Source: Limnephilus marmoratus (lineage: Eukaryota; Arthropoda; Insecta; Trichoptera; Limnephilidae). Taken from it: DNA of 64,000 bases. The stretch's first letter is position 1, and each line of letters begins with the position of its first letter. Positions 21,040-31,587 of the stretch are shown here, one piece after another. The notes under the pieces were generated by a model. That model made no database searches and was not told the origin of the DNA. It was given only the letters and a program-made list of their open reading frames with translations. Where the stretch lies: positions 6,619,452 through 6,683,451 of the forward strand of contig OU862933.1 in NCBI GenBank assembly GCA_917880885.1, read 5' to 3'. A program made the translations under genes and the position numbers.

Positions 21040-23988
21040 ATGATTCAATTACCTCCTGATATTTACAATGACACAGATGTAACGTGCAACACGTATGTGA
21101 TTGACGATCTCATCAAATTAAATAATTTCAGTTGGAAGTCTTATAATTTAAAGATTATCCATCAGAATATCAGAAGTATGTCAAACCTTGATGATTTTCT
21201 GATATTTCTAGATCAATTCAATCATACTTTTGATGTTTTAATTTTATCAGAGTGTTGGATCAATAAAAACTACACCTCTAAAATAATACAAACTTACACG
21301 GAATATCACTCAATTAAAAATATAAATAAATCTAGCGGGATTGTTGTCTACATCAAAGACGGTATACAAGCACAAGTCGAAGAAATTATATTATCACAAG
21401 GTAACTGCCTCAGAATTGTTCTGAATAATAATTTATGTATTTTTGCTATTTATAGATCACCTTCTTTTCAGAGCATAGATTCTTTTTTGAATTCACTCCA
21501 AACAATTATTAGCAATTCCAATAAATTTGAACGTCAAATCATTATAGGAGACCTTAATATTAGCACCTTATCTCCATTTCACAACCAATTCAACGACTAC
21601 ATATGCCTGCTCACAGAAAACGGATTCATTTTGACAATCAATACACCAACTCGAGAACAGGGCACGAACAAATCCTGTTTGGATCACATCAACGTAAAAA
21701 ATATTAACTTCACTGACTCATTCGTTATCCACACGTCAATTTCCGACCACTATACGACAGCCCTGTGCTTTAAAGATAAACCGCCCCCCCCTGCTAAAAT
21801 CAAGTACGTCCCTCGATTAAATTTTAATAATTTAATTGAGGACTTGCATTTAGAAAACTGGCAAAAAGTATTTGATCAAATTGACACTGACATTGCCATG
21901 AAAGAATTCATTTGTATTCTACATACATATATATCTAAACATACAAGTAACAAACACATATCGAACAGCCAGTTTAAACTTACGCCCTGGATCTCTCCCG
22001 GCCTTTTAAAATCGATTCACAAAAGAAACCAACTTCACAAAAGGGCCAAAAAGTTTCCAGATAATATTTTAGTACAAACTCACTACAAGAAATATAGGAA
22101 CTTATGCAAAAAGATTATTAAATATACAAAGGAAAATTATTTTAAAACGTTCATTTACGAAAATTCTTATTCTCCAAAACGTATGTGGGAAGCATTTCGA
22201 AATATTAGTAAAACAAAAATAAACAGGTCTTCCGAAATTAAATCGTTAGATATCGGTAACGTAAACTCCTCTAATCCTAAAAATATGGCGAATTTTGCTA
22301 ATAAATACTTCACATCGGTGGGAACCACACTTGCCAAAAAAATTCTCGATAAATGCAATAAAACAGAAATCGAACTTGCCAAGTTGGTCACCTCTAGCCT
22401 CGTCCATAAAATAGACAATATTCAAACATCGACGAATGAAGTCTTGGAAATAATTGACGACCTAAAGCCATCTAACGCTTGTGGACCAGACAAAGTCTCG
22501 ACTAATCTGCTTAAAGTAACTAAGTCATTCATAGCATCTCCGATAGCGTTCATTTCCAATCTAAGTCTCAAATCAGGAATATTCCCTAACCATCTAAAAC
22601 ATTCAGTTGTTGTATTACTACACAAAAATGGAGATAAATCTGCGATTCAAAATTACCGGCCGATATCTTTGGTCAATTCAGTCTCAAAAATTATAGAGAA
22701 AATTGTTAAAAATCGTCTTAGCTTTTATCTTGAAGATAATAACATTCTTTCTGAGAGACAATATGGCTTCCGTCCGGGTTTAGGTACTGAAAATGCCATT
22801 GGCAATCTGACTAAAGTAATTTCTAATAACATCGATCGAGGCATCAAAAGCATCGCGATCTTCCTGGATCTGGCTAAAGCTTTTGATACCATCTCGCACA
22901 AAATCCTTTTGAAAAAATTACAGCTAATCGGTATACAGGGGCAGTTACTTAAATGGTTAGGAAGCTATCTGGAAAATCGGAGCCAAAGAGTTATTATTAG
23001 TGGTACTCTAAGCGATCCAGCCAACATCGTATTTGGTGTACCACAAGGAAGTACTTTAGGACCGATATTGTTTAATATATATATCAATGACCTTTGCAAC
23101 AGCAACCTTGCCGATCATATCATCACTTTTGCTGACGATACGGTCTTAATATTTGAGGGCAAAAACTGGTATGAAGCGCACAGAAAAGCAGAAATTGGAA
23201 TAAACAATGTCAAACATTGGCTAGACTATAATCTTCTTACTCTTAACACGGATAAGACAAAATTTATACGTTTTAGTGCAACACAAGCGGGTCAACCCAA
23301 GGTTATACTAAATATTACTATTCACATTTGCAATGAACCGAACTCTTGTACTTGCAATAACCTAGAATGCGTGGATAGTTTAAAATATCTAGGGATCACC
23401 ATAGATAAATATCTGAGATGGGACGAACACATTAACGCAACGGCCTCAAAAGTCAGAAAACTTACACATCTTTTTATAACCATCAGAAATATTCTCTCTG
23501 TTAAAGATATGAAATCAATATACTATGCTATGTGTAATTCTTTACTCGAATATGCATCCCTAGGATGGGGTGGATGTGCCAAAACAATATTAGACTCCCT
23601 GGCTAAAGCTCAGAAATCAATACTAAGAGTCATCCTTAAAAAACCATTCAGGTACCCCAGTGATGCATTATTCACGGAATTGAAAGTACTTGATGTTAGA
23701 CAATTGTATATTAGAAAGATTATATTACATGTGCAAAAACAACGTCAACACTTCCCGTCCATTGACCATCTTCACGACACTCGACTTTCAAGGAACAATC
23801 CAATAGTCCCAATAAAAATCACGACGTCCCTCGGCCAACGGCAATTTTCGTACTTAGGACCTAAATTATTTAATATCATTCCTAATGATTGGAAAACTAA
23901 AAGTGCAAATGTTTTGCGCAAATTGATCAACGACTGGCTCCTTGATTTAGGGAGGATCAAAAGCGAAGATATGTTGACCAATAGTTAG
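21040..23988 (+). CDS. LINE-C ORF2: APE endonuclease and reverse transcriptase
   Basis: 982 aa, no stops. Endonuclease at about residues 30-245: HQNIRSM, LILSECW, FAIYRSP, IIGDLNIS, CLDHI and SDHYTT, so the catalytic N, E, D, N and H positions are kept. RT at about 500-760: NYRPISLVNSVSKI, FLDLAKAFDTIS, GVPQGSTLGPILF and FADDTVLIF (catalytic D-D pair). After it come KYLGITIDKYLRW and YASLGWGG and a C-terminal region ending near SEDML. It nicks target DNA and copies the element RNA onto the nick. Intact motifs and frames suggest it may be functional. The type is Jockey/CR1-group; the clade is not settled. Best relatives here are LINE-A, LINE-B and the 18.6-kb fragment. Confidence 0.92.
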   Translation: MIQLPPDIYNDTDVTCNTYVIDDLIKLNNFSWKSYNLKIIHQNIRSMSNLDDFLIFLDQFNHTFDVLILSECWINKNYTSKIIQTYTEYHSIKNINKSSGIVVYIKDGIQAQVEEIILSQGNCLRIVLNNNLCIFAIYRSPSFQSIDSFLNSLQTIISNSNKFERQIIIGDLNISTLSPFHNQFNDYICLLTENGFILTINTPTREQGTNKSCLDHINVKNINFTDSFVIHTSISDHYTTALCFKDKPPPPAKIKYVPRLNFNNLIEDLHLENWQKVFDQIDTDIAMKEFICILHTYISKHTSNKHISNSQFKLTPWISPGLLKSIHKRNQLHKRAKKFPDNILVQTHYKKYRNLCKKIIKYTKENYFKTFIYENSYSPKRMWEAFRNISKTKINRSSEIKSLDIGNVNSSNPKNMANFANKYFTSVGTTLAKKILDKCNKTEIELAKLVTSSLVHKIDNIQTSTNEVLEIIDDLKPSNACGPDKVSTNLLKVTKSFIASPIAFISNLSLKSGIFPNHLKHSVVVLLHKNGDKSAIQNYRPISLVNSVSKIIEKIVKNRLSFYLEDNNILSERQYGFRPGLGTENAIGNLTKVISNNIDRGIKSIAIFLDLAKAFDTISHKILLKKLQLIGIQGQLLKWLGSYLENRSQRVIISGTLSDPANIVFGVPQGSTLGPILFNIYINDLCNSNLADHIITFADDTVLIFEGKNWYEAHRKAEIGINNVKHWLDYNLLTLNTDKTKFIRFSATQAGQPKVILNITIHICNEPNSCTCNNLECVDSLKYLGITIDKYLRWDEHINATASKVRKLTHLFITIRNILSVKDMKSIYYAMCNSLLEYASLGWGGCAKTILDSLAKAQKSILRVILKKPFRYPSDALFTELKVLDVRQLYIRKIILHVQKQRQHFPSIDHLHDTRLSRNNPIVPIKITTSLGQRQFSYLGPKLFNIIPNDWKTKSANVLRKLINDWLLDLGRIKSEDMLTNS

Positions 23989-24072
23989 TCTCATCATATA
24001 AAATAAAACAAAATTAAAAATATATAAGAAAATAAAAAAAACAAAAAAAAAAAACACACTCATAGTTCCATT

Positions 24073-24360
24073 CATTACAAAAACACGTACTTACCATTGC
24101 AGAACACAATTGTCTATTCTTTTATCAATACCCTTCCCATTTTTTTCTACATTCAATTCCTGCGAAGATCTTTCTTTTCATTATACAAAATTACGTAAAT
24201 TATAATTTATACATAATACGTACAAAATTATACAAAATTACGTACTATGCGTAATATTACAAAAACACGTACTTATCACTTCAGAACATAATTGTCAACT
24301 ATTTTATCAATACCCTTCCCATTGTTCTACATTCATCTCCTGCGGTGATCTTTCTTTTTA
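24073..24360 (+). repeat. 106-bp direct repeat in the LINE-C 3' UTR
   Basis: ATTACAAAAACACGTACTTA through GATCTTTCTTTT occurs at 24073-24178 and 24256-24360, with about ten differences. The spacer carries TACAAAATTACGTA repeats. Confidence 0.85.
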
Positions 24361-25082
24361 TTATTACCATCTGGATTTTACTTACTTTACCTGTTTTATT
24401 TTATTTTAAGTGCTCTAAGGGAAAATATCTTAGTGGGATGAAAAAATGACGCAAGGAAGGGGAAATAAATACAATTGGTTATCAACCCCTTTCTCATGTC
24501 ACTATTTATACATTAATTTAAGACATATTTATATACAAATTGTTTTTATTCATTTGCTGCATCCTTTTCGAGTCACATTCTTTTTGAGTTTCTTTACCCG
24601 CTCGTAAAGTTGAGGGATACGTCACTCACGTTAATTATACTTATTTTTTGTAATCATGTTTAAACATCCACTTTAATTATAATATGGATTTTGTCATCAC
24701 ACTTGAAGCTGGTCTCGATTCTCAATTTTTGCTAGCGATTCACATGTCCAAACATTTATCTATTGTTAAACAAGCATTCGATACTAAATCTGTACTTTAA
24801 GACATTGTTTTTTTCTCTTCGCTTATTCTTTTTTTTATGAGTTCAAAATTGTAGTTATTAACTAAAGCTTCTACGAGGAATTTAATCGTAACACTTGTTT
24901 CATTCAATAAATAATATGTATATAATTTATCAATGTAATATGAAATTATGATATGAACTAAATTTGTCAATTTGACTGGCCTAAAACAGGATCCATTCCT
25001 AGTTGGCTAGTCAAAGTTTCCACATATGTTTCATTGTATAATTTTATGCGAAATAAATATTATTATTATTATTATTATTATT

Positions 25083-25560
25083 TGATGTTTACTTATATAC
25101 AACACAACCTGAATACGATTCAAAAAGGAATCATAAAGACCATATTGAAATTACCTATTAGGACGCCTTCAATTGAAATTTTCAATAGCTTCAACGTACC
25201 TAATGTACAACAAATGTATCTATGCCAAAAATATATTATTGAAGCTATTCAAAAATACTGAATCCTCTACTAGACCGTGTATACATGACACCAGATCGAA
25301 TAAAAAATATTCCAAGTTATAAATCCACATTCGGACAAAGAAACTACACATACTTTGCAACAAAAGTGCATAACATCCTTTCCCAAGACATAAAACTAAT
25401 AAAAAATTTTAATAAGTACAAATCAAGGATAAAAATATGGCTGAAAGTAGTCAATGAAAAAACCATAATGAAGACACTAAAAACGACAGAGAAGACAAAT
25501 ATTTAAACAACTTTAGTCCGCCTCGGCACAGGACCCCCTAGTAAGGAGGACTACGAAATA
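25083..25560 (+). pseudogene. LINE ORF2 C-terminal fragment and 3' UTR
   Basis: Two adjoining frames: 25083-25261 (NTIQKGIIKTILKLPIRTP, VPNVQQMYLCQKYI) and 25285-25506 (STFGQRNYTYFATKVHNIL, RIKIWLK), the order of the C-terminal part of LINE-A-like ORF2, separated by a stop and frame shift. The 3' UTR holds a hairpin TAGTCCGCCT / AGGAGGACTA (25513-25552). It abuts the (ATT)n end of LINE-C. Confidence 0.78.
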
Positions 25561-25599
25561 CAATGTCTATAGATATAAATTCACCATTATAAATAATAA

Positions 25600-25701
25600 T
25601 ACTTGGATGATTTATATAGCGCCGTTTTTGTAAAAAATCACCTCAAGGGCGCTGTACAAACTATTATTATATCATCATCATCATTATCATCATCATCATT
25701 A
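25600..25701 (+). repeat. Short repeat with AGCGCC/GGGCGC hairpin and (ATC)n tract
   Basis: TTATATAGCGCC and AAGGGCGCTGTACA face each other about 30 nt apart, then ATCATC repeats to 25701. The motif resembles 3' ends of some SINE/LINE families but I cannot name one. Confidence 0.45.
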
Positions 25702-26275
25702 TCATTACATAGTATAAAATGAAGTCGCTCAAAATGTATGTGCGCGTTAATCTTTTAAACTACGCAACGGATTTTCATACGGTTTTCACCAATAGAGAGA
25801 GTGATTGAAGAAGAATGTTTATATGTATAATACATGTAAATTATATTAGAGAAAAGCCGAGAAATTTAAAGAAAACATATTTTTGTGTGATTAAAAACGG
25901 CTGGCGGGCCGTACTATAGTCACTTTTGAAATTCGTTCTACGGAAGAAATTGGAAAATAGATGTCCTAGAGTAAGTAGGTATTTGATTTGAATTATTTTA
26001 TTTGATGAAGTCGCTCAAAATGTATGTGCACATAGATCTTTTAAGCTACGCAACGGATATTCATGCGGTTTTCACCAATAGATAGAGTGATTTAAGAGGA
26101 AGGTTTATATGTATAAAAACATGCTTATTAGAGTAGAGAAAAGTCGAGAAATTCAAATATTCAATTCAGGCAGCGGGCAGCGGGCAGCTGGCAAGCGGGT
26201 GGTGTGGATTTTATAAAGGTTGGGTAATGGCGTTGTGTTTCGTTAGCCACAGAAACGTGTGGCCGGGTCTGCTAG
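25702..26275 (+). mobile_element. Non-autonomous Helitron (H4)
   Basis: Starts TC (25702) after A and ends CTAG (26275) before T. A hairpin GCCACA-gaaacg-TGTGGC sits 11 nt from the 3' end. Termini match H3. The 5' part, TGAAGTCGCTCAAAATGTATGTGC, is duplicated at about 25721 and 26004, so the copy seems to hold a second, shifted 5' region. Confidence 0.8.
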
Positions 26276-28270
26276 TATTATATATAATAATCTATATTAT
26301 ATACTATTTTAGCTAAAATAAAAATAAAGGAAAAAGTATCATAGGAGAATGAAAGTAAATTGTAATACAGGTAAATATAAAAATAATGAGAATATTAAAC
26401 TCTTTATTTCTATTGGTCCATCGGATCGAGAATTGCGGGGGCCAATATCTTTCTCCAGTGTTCTTCGATTCTTGATCCTGAAGTCAGAGGGGATTCAATG
26501 ATTCAATATAAACTTCAAGATTTTTAATTAGTTTTATGAATCCGTAAATATTCGTTTTATCGCCTCTCGTAAAGTTTTCTTTTGAAGTTGGCTTAAAGGG
26601 TTTTACCAAACCACAGTCGAAAACATAATAAAGAGTAAAACAGAAGTAGAAGCAATACAAGTTTGAAGTTACCGCATAATGAATGAGTGTGGATTTACAT
26701 GTAGCTTCATTATCGTAGTGTTGCACGAAGGAGTATAATTAATAATGGTCTTACTAATAAACTTGTCTCAAATTTTACAATTCAACAACCAATACAATTT
26801 TAGCAATGTTTTTAATAAATAAATAAATATGTTTTTTTCAAAAAAATAAAGTTACATCACTTACTTCAAGCCTTGGGTGTATGGGGGATGTGTTATTATG
26901 TTCGTTATTTCTTTTTACATATGTTAAGAGGGCATTACCAGAGAAAGCCGAAAATACGTCATTTTCAAAAAAGTTTTTAGACGTATTGACTCTTTTCCAC
27001 AAAAAATTATAAATGGATTTCGAAAGATTGTTCTTTTATCTAGTGAAGTTATGTAATACATTTTTAGATTTTTTTTAAAATTTTTAGTATAATAAGGTTA
27101 TTCCATAGGTCGTTGGCAGATTTGTTAAATTTTCAAAAAAGTGTTTGTATTATACCACACCCATTTCAAATAATGTAATCATGCAGTAAAATAAATCAAT
27201 ACATTATCTAGCAGAGTTATGTATTAGAATTTTAATTTTAGTTTCAATAAAATCATTATAAAATATGTACGTACATGTGTTTCTTGACGAAAATTGGTCC
27301 ATTTGTGTATTTATTTGCGCACTTACAAACTAATATATTTCAGATTTTTTTAACATTCTTATTAAATTTAGACATTATTGAAAAATGATAAATACTTATA
27401 ATCAAAAAATAACTACAAAAAGTACATTATTTTAATAGTTTTATCATCACGTCTTTCAGCATTTTTGGATGAAGGTATAAATTAAAGCTAATTTGGATTG
27501 AAATAAATTCGATATTGAGTTATAATTTAATAAAGCTGGTACGGAGAATAATTAATCTTTCTCATTGTAACCGCCCTGCACGGTCGGAAGAACAACTTTC
27601 GACGAAATGTGGATTTTCGTCCGCTGGCTGGTTAAACGCTCTTAAAGAATTCAAATTATGTTTTCAATGTAATTTTTTAAGGTGAAATTTCAAAAATTTT
27701 AAATTGTTATTTATATTTCAGATACTTTCTGGTATGTACTCAATATTAAATAACTTTTCTCCAAGATATTTATATTTGAATTGCCCTGATGGTTTTTTTT
27801 TTACATTTTGGAGTTGGGAGAATTTATATTTGTCTGAATTTTCCATTATTTTTAAATGTGTACAGTTTTATTTAGAATATTATCTTAGTAATGGTTAACC
27901 TGTTTAATCACAGGACACAGGACACCAAATTGGTCCCAGCTCACGTAGGTCTCATATAAATCGCTGTAACTCCCTTACTATCATGGTGGGAAATATGTTC
28001 TAAACGGTGTCAGAAAGGCAAAATACCACGCTTTATATTCAAATCTAAAAAATAACCCCCAAAAAAGTAAAACGTACACTTTTATGAAACCAAAATTTTG
28101 ATTCGCATTTTGAAAAATATAATTAAATATTTATTAATTATTTTCAAAAGGAACCACAAAAAAGTGAGGTGACAAAAACGTTTATAGTATCTACGTACTT
28201 GTGTAATAATAATTAAAATTTTATAATTTTTTTTTCGTAATCAGTAATTTTAGTTAAAGACTTTTTTATA
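26276..28270. other. Long unassigned AT-rich stretch
   Basis: About 2 kb with no TE ends, RNA or coding pattern I can support. Frames of 80 aa (26484-26726, minus) and 64 aa (27704-27898, plus) are not convincing. A pyrimidine-rich TTTATATTTCAG at 27710-27721 is only weakly like a 3' splice site. Confidence 0.35.
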
Positions 28271-28690
28271 CATTAGCTCCACACAGGACGCCCTGAGAAA
28301 AGCATCTTTGGGGATGCTGTGTGGAGGGTCTTTTTAGGAAAGGAAAAGGGAATTAGGGGTGGGTAGGAATCTTGGTCAATTTGTCCAGGAATGATTGACG
28401 TATGAATCCATCCCTCCCACTACGGTGCAAGGCGGTGTTCCAAGAGATTACGGCTGGAGAAGTTAAAGGGACTCCCTCAAACCGATCATCTCTCCCGATC
28501 CGGCCTGCCATACAACTGGTGGACAGACGCATCCGCCGCCAACACCCGGACAAACCTTACCCCATGAACCCGGGCACCCCTGCTAAGTCACCAAACGTAG
28601 CGAACCACTTGGGGTAACCTATGGCAGAGGTGCTGGTAATCCAATATATGGTTTACGGGGCGGCGATACTCATACCCACCTCCTTAATTG
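28271..28690 (+). repeat. Repeat-B copy 3
   Basis: Starts TTAGCTCCACACAGGACGCCCTGAG. Its 5' part folds as CTCCACACAG / CTGTGTGGAG. The body (GGTGGGTAGGAATC, CCTCCCACTACGGTGCAAGGC, GGTGGACAGACGCATCCGCCGCC) and 3' end (TATGGTTTACGGGGCGGCG) match copies 2 and 4. Confidence 0.88.
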
Positions 28691-28788
28691 TGTTAAAGAC
28701 TAGTTTTATTTTTTAAAAAAAGTAAGTTTTGCCATTTTTAACCTTTTTTATGTTAGCTTACAAAATTTATGCAAAATTTATATACCTA
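28691..28788. other. Short unassigned AT-rich spacer
   Basis: Between Repeat-B copy 3 and the Helitron pair; nothing recognised. Confidence 0.4.
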
Positions 28789-29191
28789 CTAGCTGGTCCC
28801 GGCATGCGTTGCTATGCCATTTAATAAAGACATTATTTCTCCCTGAGTGTCCTTTTCCATTCGTCCCGTTCCCTTTCTTCTCCTGCGTCCTCTTCCCCTC
28901 TCGCGTTCCCACTCCGTCACCTCCACCTTCCCTCTCTCCACTCCACCCCCCCTCCCTTCCCACGTCCCGCGAACCCCCCTCCCGAGTTCCCCATCCCCTC
29001 AAACATCCCCTTCCCCTCCCGCGTTCCCCTTCCACCTTCCCCGTCTTCCCGCTTTTTAGGGGTATGAAAAATAGATGTTGGTCGATTCTCAGACCTACCA
29101 GATAAGCACACAAAATTTCATCAAAATTGGACCAGCCGTTTCGGAGGAGTATGATAACAAACACCGTGACACGAGAATTTTATATATTAGA
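28789..29191 (-). mobile_element. Non-autonomous Helitron (H1), member of a head-to-tail pair
   Basis: Minus strand starts TC (29191), TAATATATAAAATTCTCGTG, and ends CTAG (28789). The 3' hairpin GGCAT/ATGCC is next to the end. The interior is strongly pyrimidine-rich on the plus strand (CCCTTCC runs). A precedes CTAG on the plus strand. Confidence 0.85.
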
Positions 29192-29742
29192 CTAGCTGAT
29201 CCGGCGAACTTCGTACCGCCTCAGAATCAAAAACTGTTGTCAACTTATTAGCTGAATTGATCTAAATTGTTTCTCCCTGCGTATACCATACCTTGATCTA
29301 AATTGTTTCTCTCGCGTTCCCTCTCCCTCTCCCCACTCCACTTCTCCCCTTCCCCCGTCCCGCTAACCCCCCTTCCTGAGTTCCTTTCCCCCCTCCCCCC
29401 TCCCCCCACCCCCACCCCCTCCCCCCACCACCCCTTCCCCCTCCCCCTCCCCCCCATCCCCCCTCCCCCCTCCTCCCTCCCACGGTTCACAGTTCAATAT
29501 TATACCCCTTACAATAATTGCTGCAGTTCTTTCAAAATAGGAGAATTCGTTCCGTACAAAATGTATGGGGAAAATAATTTTCTTCGGAGTGGAACACCCT
29601 TTACTTTTAGGGGTATGAAAAATACAAGTTGGTCGATTCTCAGACCTACCAGATAAGCACACAAAATTTTATCAAAATTGGTCCAGCCGTTTCGAAGGAG
29701 TATGGTAACAAACACCGTGACACGAGAATTTTATATATTAGA
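29192..29742 (-). mobile_element. Non-autonomous Helitron (H2), joined directly to H1
   Basis: Same 5' end as H1 (CACGAGAATTTTATATATTAGA in plus view at the right), and 3' end CTAG at 29192 with a GGCG/CGCC hairpin. No base lies between the GA of H1 and the CTAG of H2. The outer flanks are A (28788) and T (29743), i.e. one AT target for the pair. The 3' sequence differs from H1 (CTGATCCGGCG against CTGGTCCCGGC) while the 5' 130 bp are nearly identical. Confidence 0.85.
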
Positions 29743-30446
29743 TTTAAAAAATTACACGTTCATTTCGAATTATAAAATTTGAAAGCGTATTTCATCACCT
29801 TTTAAAACAATTTTTAGTTTTCGGTTATGTTCCATTAACTTACATTTTATTGTAAAGCGGAAACATAATGACCATCTGAAAAATATTTCTCAATTTTCTG
29901 AAGGGTTAAATGGCTGATTTTATCGGTTACGTAAATTTTAAAACACGTTTATTAGTAAGGGGATATATAGCATAATCAACGAGAGTATTAAAGAAGAAAC
30001 GAGGTACCGTGTTAGTAATTCCAGTAGGTACGATGTGAGTACGTTTGTTATTATTATTTTTTTGAAAAAAGTCATGTGTTGTAAAGCAAGCAGAAGAATT
30101 TTTACAAAAGGATTGAGCATTTGAAAGTTTCCATAATTTGGCACTGGCACACATATTAGTAATGTTGGCAGTAGAAGGTAAATGTTTTTCCCAATTCGCA
30201 GCGATAACCGTTAAATGTTGATCTATTATCCACATTTATTAGTCTGTTTGCAGGTACGGCATTATTATGTTATTTATAATAGCTCACGAGCACTCAGTGG
30301 CGTTGCGAACAAATGACAAGCAAGATATCTGCCCCACCCTTTCGTCACATAAACACAACAATAAGTAAAACCTGCAAAAAATATTATGGCTCAAAAATGT
30401 ATATCCATATAGATCCACAAACGCCGATTCTAAAAAAGTTTTGTTA
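29743..30446. other. Unassigned stretch
   Basis: No supported coding region. The part at 30340-30440 (AAAAATATTATGGCTCAAAAATGTATAT...) resembles 45062-45140, so a low-copy repeat may span it. Confidence 0.35.
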
Positions 30447-30981
30447 TACAAGGTGGCGCAAAAGTCATCACCCTGTCGGAAGATGCCATAATTTTTGCAA
30501 ATGGCGGCAAAGGTCAGTTCTGCTTTGACATTTGTGAAGTAAACAGATGCAATATACACGTCAACAAGACATGAATCGCCGCACTCCTCAAGAACGCGGA
30601 TAAAACGGTTTTTGTGATTTGCACTGGCCGGCAAGATCGCTCGATCTAAATGTTCCAGGCTTCTTTTGGCGGGGTTTCTTGAAGTCATGAGTCTATGTCA
30701 ACAAGCCTCAAGACTCTTGAAGCTATCAAAAACAATATCTGTCTAGAATGCGAGAACCTATTGCCGAAAGTTCTGGAAAAAGTGATGGAAAATGCCATAA
30801 ATCGGGACCGCATCGTAATCAATTCTGGCGGCGGCCACTGGCCGAAATAATTTTCTCGACATAATGGAAAAAAATTAAGATATCAAATAAACACAATCCA
30901 AAAGCAGAACCAAACTTTTTCATTCATAAAAATATTACAGCCAAAAAATATCGGGTGGCAACTTTGCGCCACTTTTTATAT
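30447..30981 (+). mobile_element. Deleted mariner/Tc1-like element (SETMAR-type transposase remnant)
   Basis: TA at both ends and inverted repeats CAAGGTGGCGCAAAAGTCATCACCC at the left, with AAAAGTGGCGCAAAGTTGCCACCC read inward from the right. The interior carries only the C-terminal part of a transposase in broken frames: CGGCAAGATCGCTCGATCT (PARS.DL), then SLKTLEAIKNNI, VMENAINRDRIVINSGGGH and the final catalytic region is degraded. The N-terminal DNA-binding part and first catalytic residues are missing, so it is an internal-deletion derivative. Confidence 0.82.
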
Positions 30982-31587
30982 TATTATGCGTAGAATTTAA
31001 TAAAAAAAAAACCATCGCATGAAACATACCGTTATGTTGGCATTACTGCATTGGCTGTTCCAAGCGTCACGCCGGAGTCTTTGGCGGTTTTCATTGAAAA
31101 TTTTATGTTTCTTTAAAAGAAATTGGTGAATTCGCTATTTTAGATGTACCTATGTACACCAAATCGAATTACTGGTTTTGAATAGCAAATAAAAGATTCT
31201 TTCAATTTTTAATATTACAAACGAACATATTTTTTTATATATTTATTTCAAGATTTTTGTTTTTAACATTACAAATTATAACGTTATGCAAAGTTATACA
31301 ATAACTACTCCATAAGTCGAGCTCTAGGAGCAATTATATGCAATTAAAAAATGTATACCAAATCCAATTATTGGTTTTGAATGGAAGATAAAAACTCATT
31401 GAAGTTTTAATATTACAAACGAAGATATGCAATTAAAAATATCAGATTACAAAAATGGAGAATATTTTATGAAGGTTTGGACGCTTATAGATTTTTTATG
31501 TAAACTGAAGAAATACCACTTTATATGAAACTAAAAAAAGTATTTAATTACACAGTCGTTCACAAAGATTATTGTCACGTCACTTTT
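30982..31587. other. AT-rich stretch with two related repeats
   Basis: ATGTACACCAAATCGAATTACTGGTTTTGAATAG...ATTACAAACGAACAT (about 31146-31230) recurs at about 31349-31428 with substitutions. Between them, ACTCCATAAGTCGAGCTCTAGGAGC (31308-31332) recurs in the palindrome at 48245-48295. So a repeat family connects this region and 48.2 kb. Confidence 0.5.

Larger units (their letters stand above)
19286..25082 (+). mobile_element. LINE-C: apparently full-length two-ORF LINE
   Basis: A 5' UTR of up to about 230 bp, ORF1 with a PHD-like finger, a repeat-rich spacer, ORF2 with endonuclease and RT, and a 3' UTR of about 1.09 kb ending in (ATT)n at 25058-25082. Short tandem 3' tails rather than poly(A) are usual for CR1-like LINEs. 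Both ORFs are free of stops. The 5' boundary is only estimated from the end of the preceding fragment; no target duplication could be fixed. Confidence 0.82.

Noticed and set aside
27704..27898. Possible exon after TTTATATTTCAG
   Set aside because: Short 64-aa frame with no domain, no donor site or partner exon seen.
28778..29490. Gly/Arg- or Pro/Ser-rich frames up to 128 aa
   Set aside because: Produced by the pyrimidine-rich interior of the two Helitrons.
30284..30688. 134-aa minus-strand frame
   Set aside because: It is antisense to the mariner remnant and its left flank.
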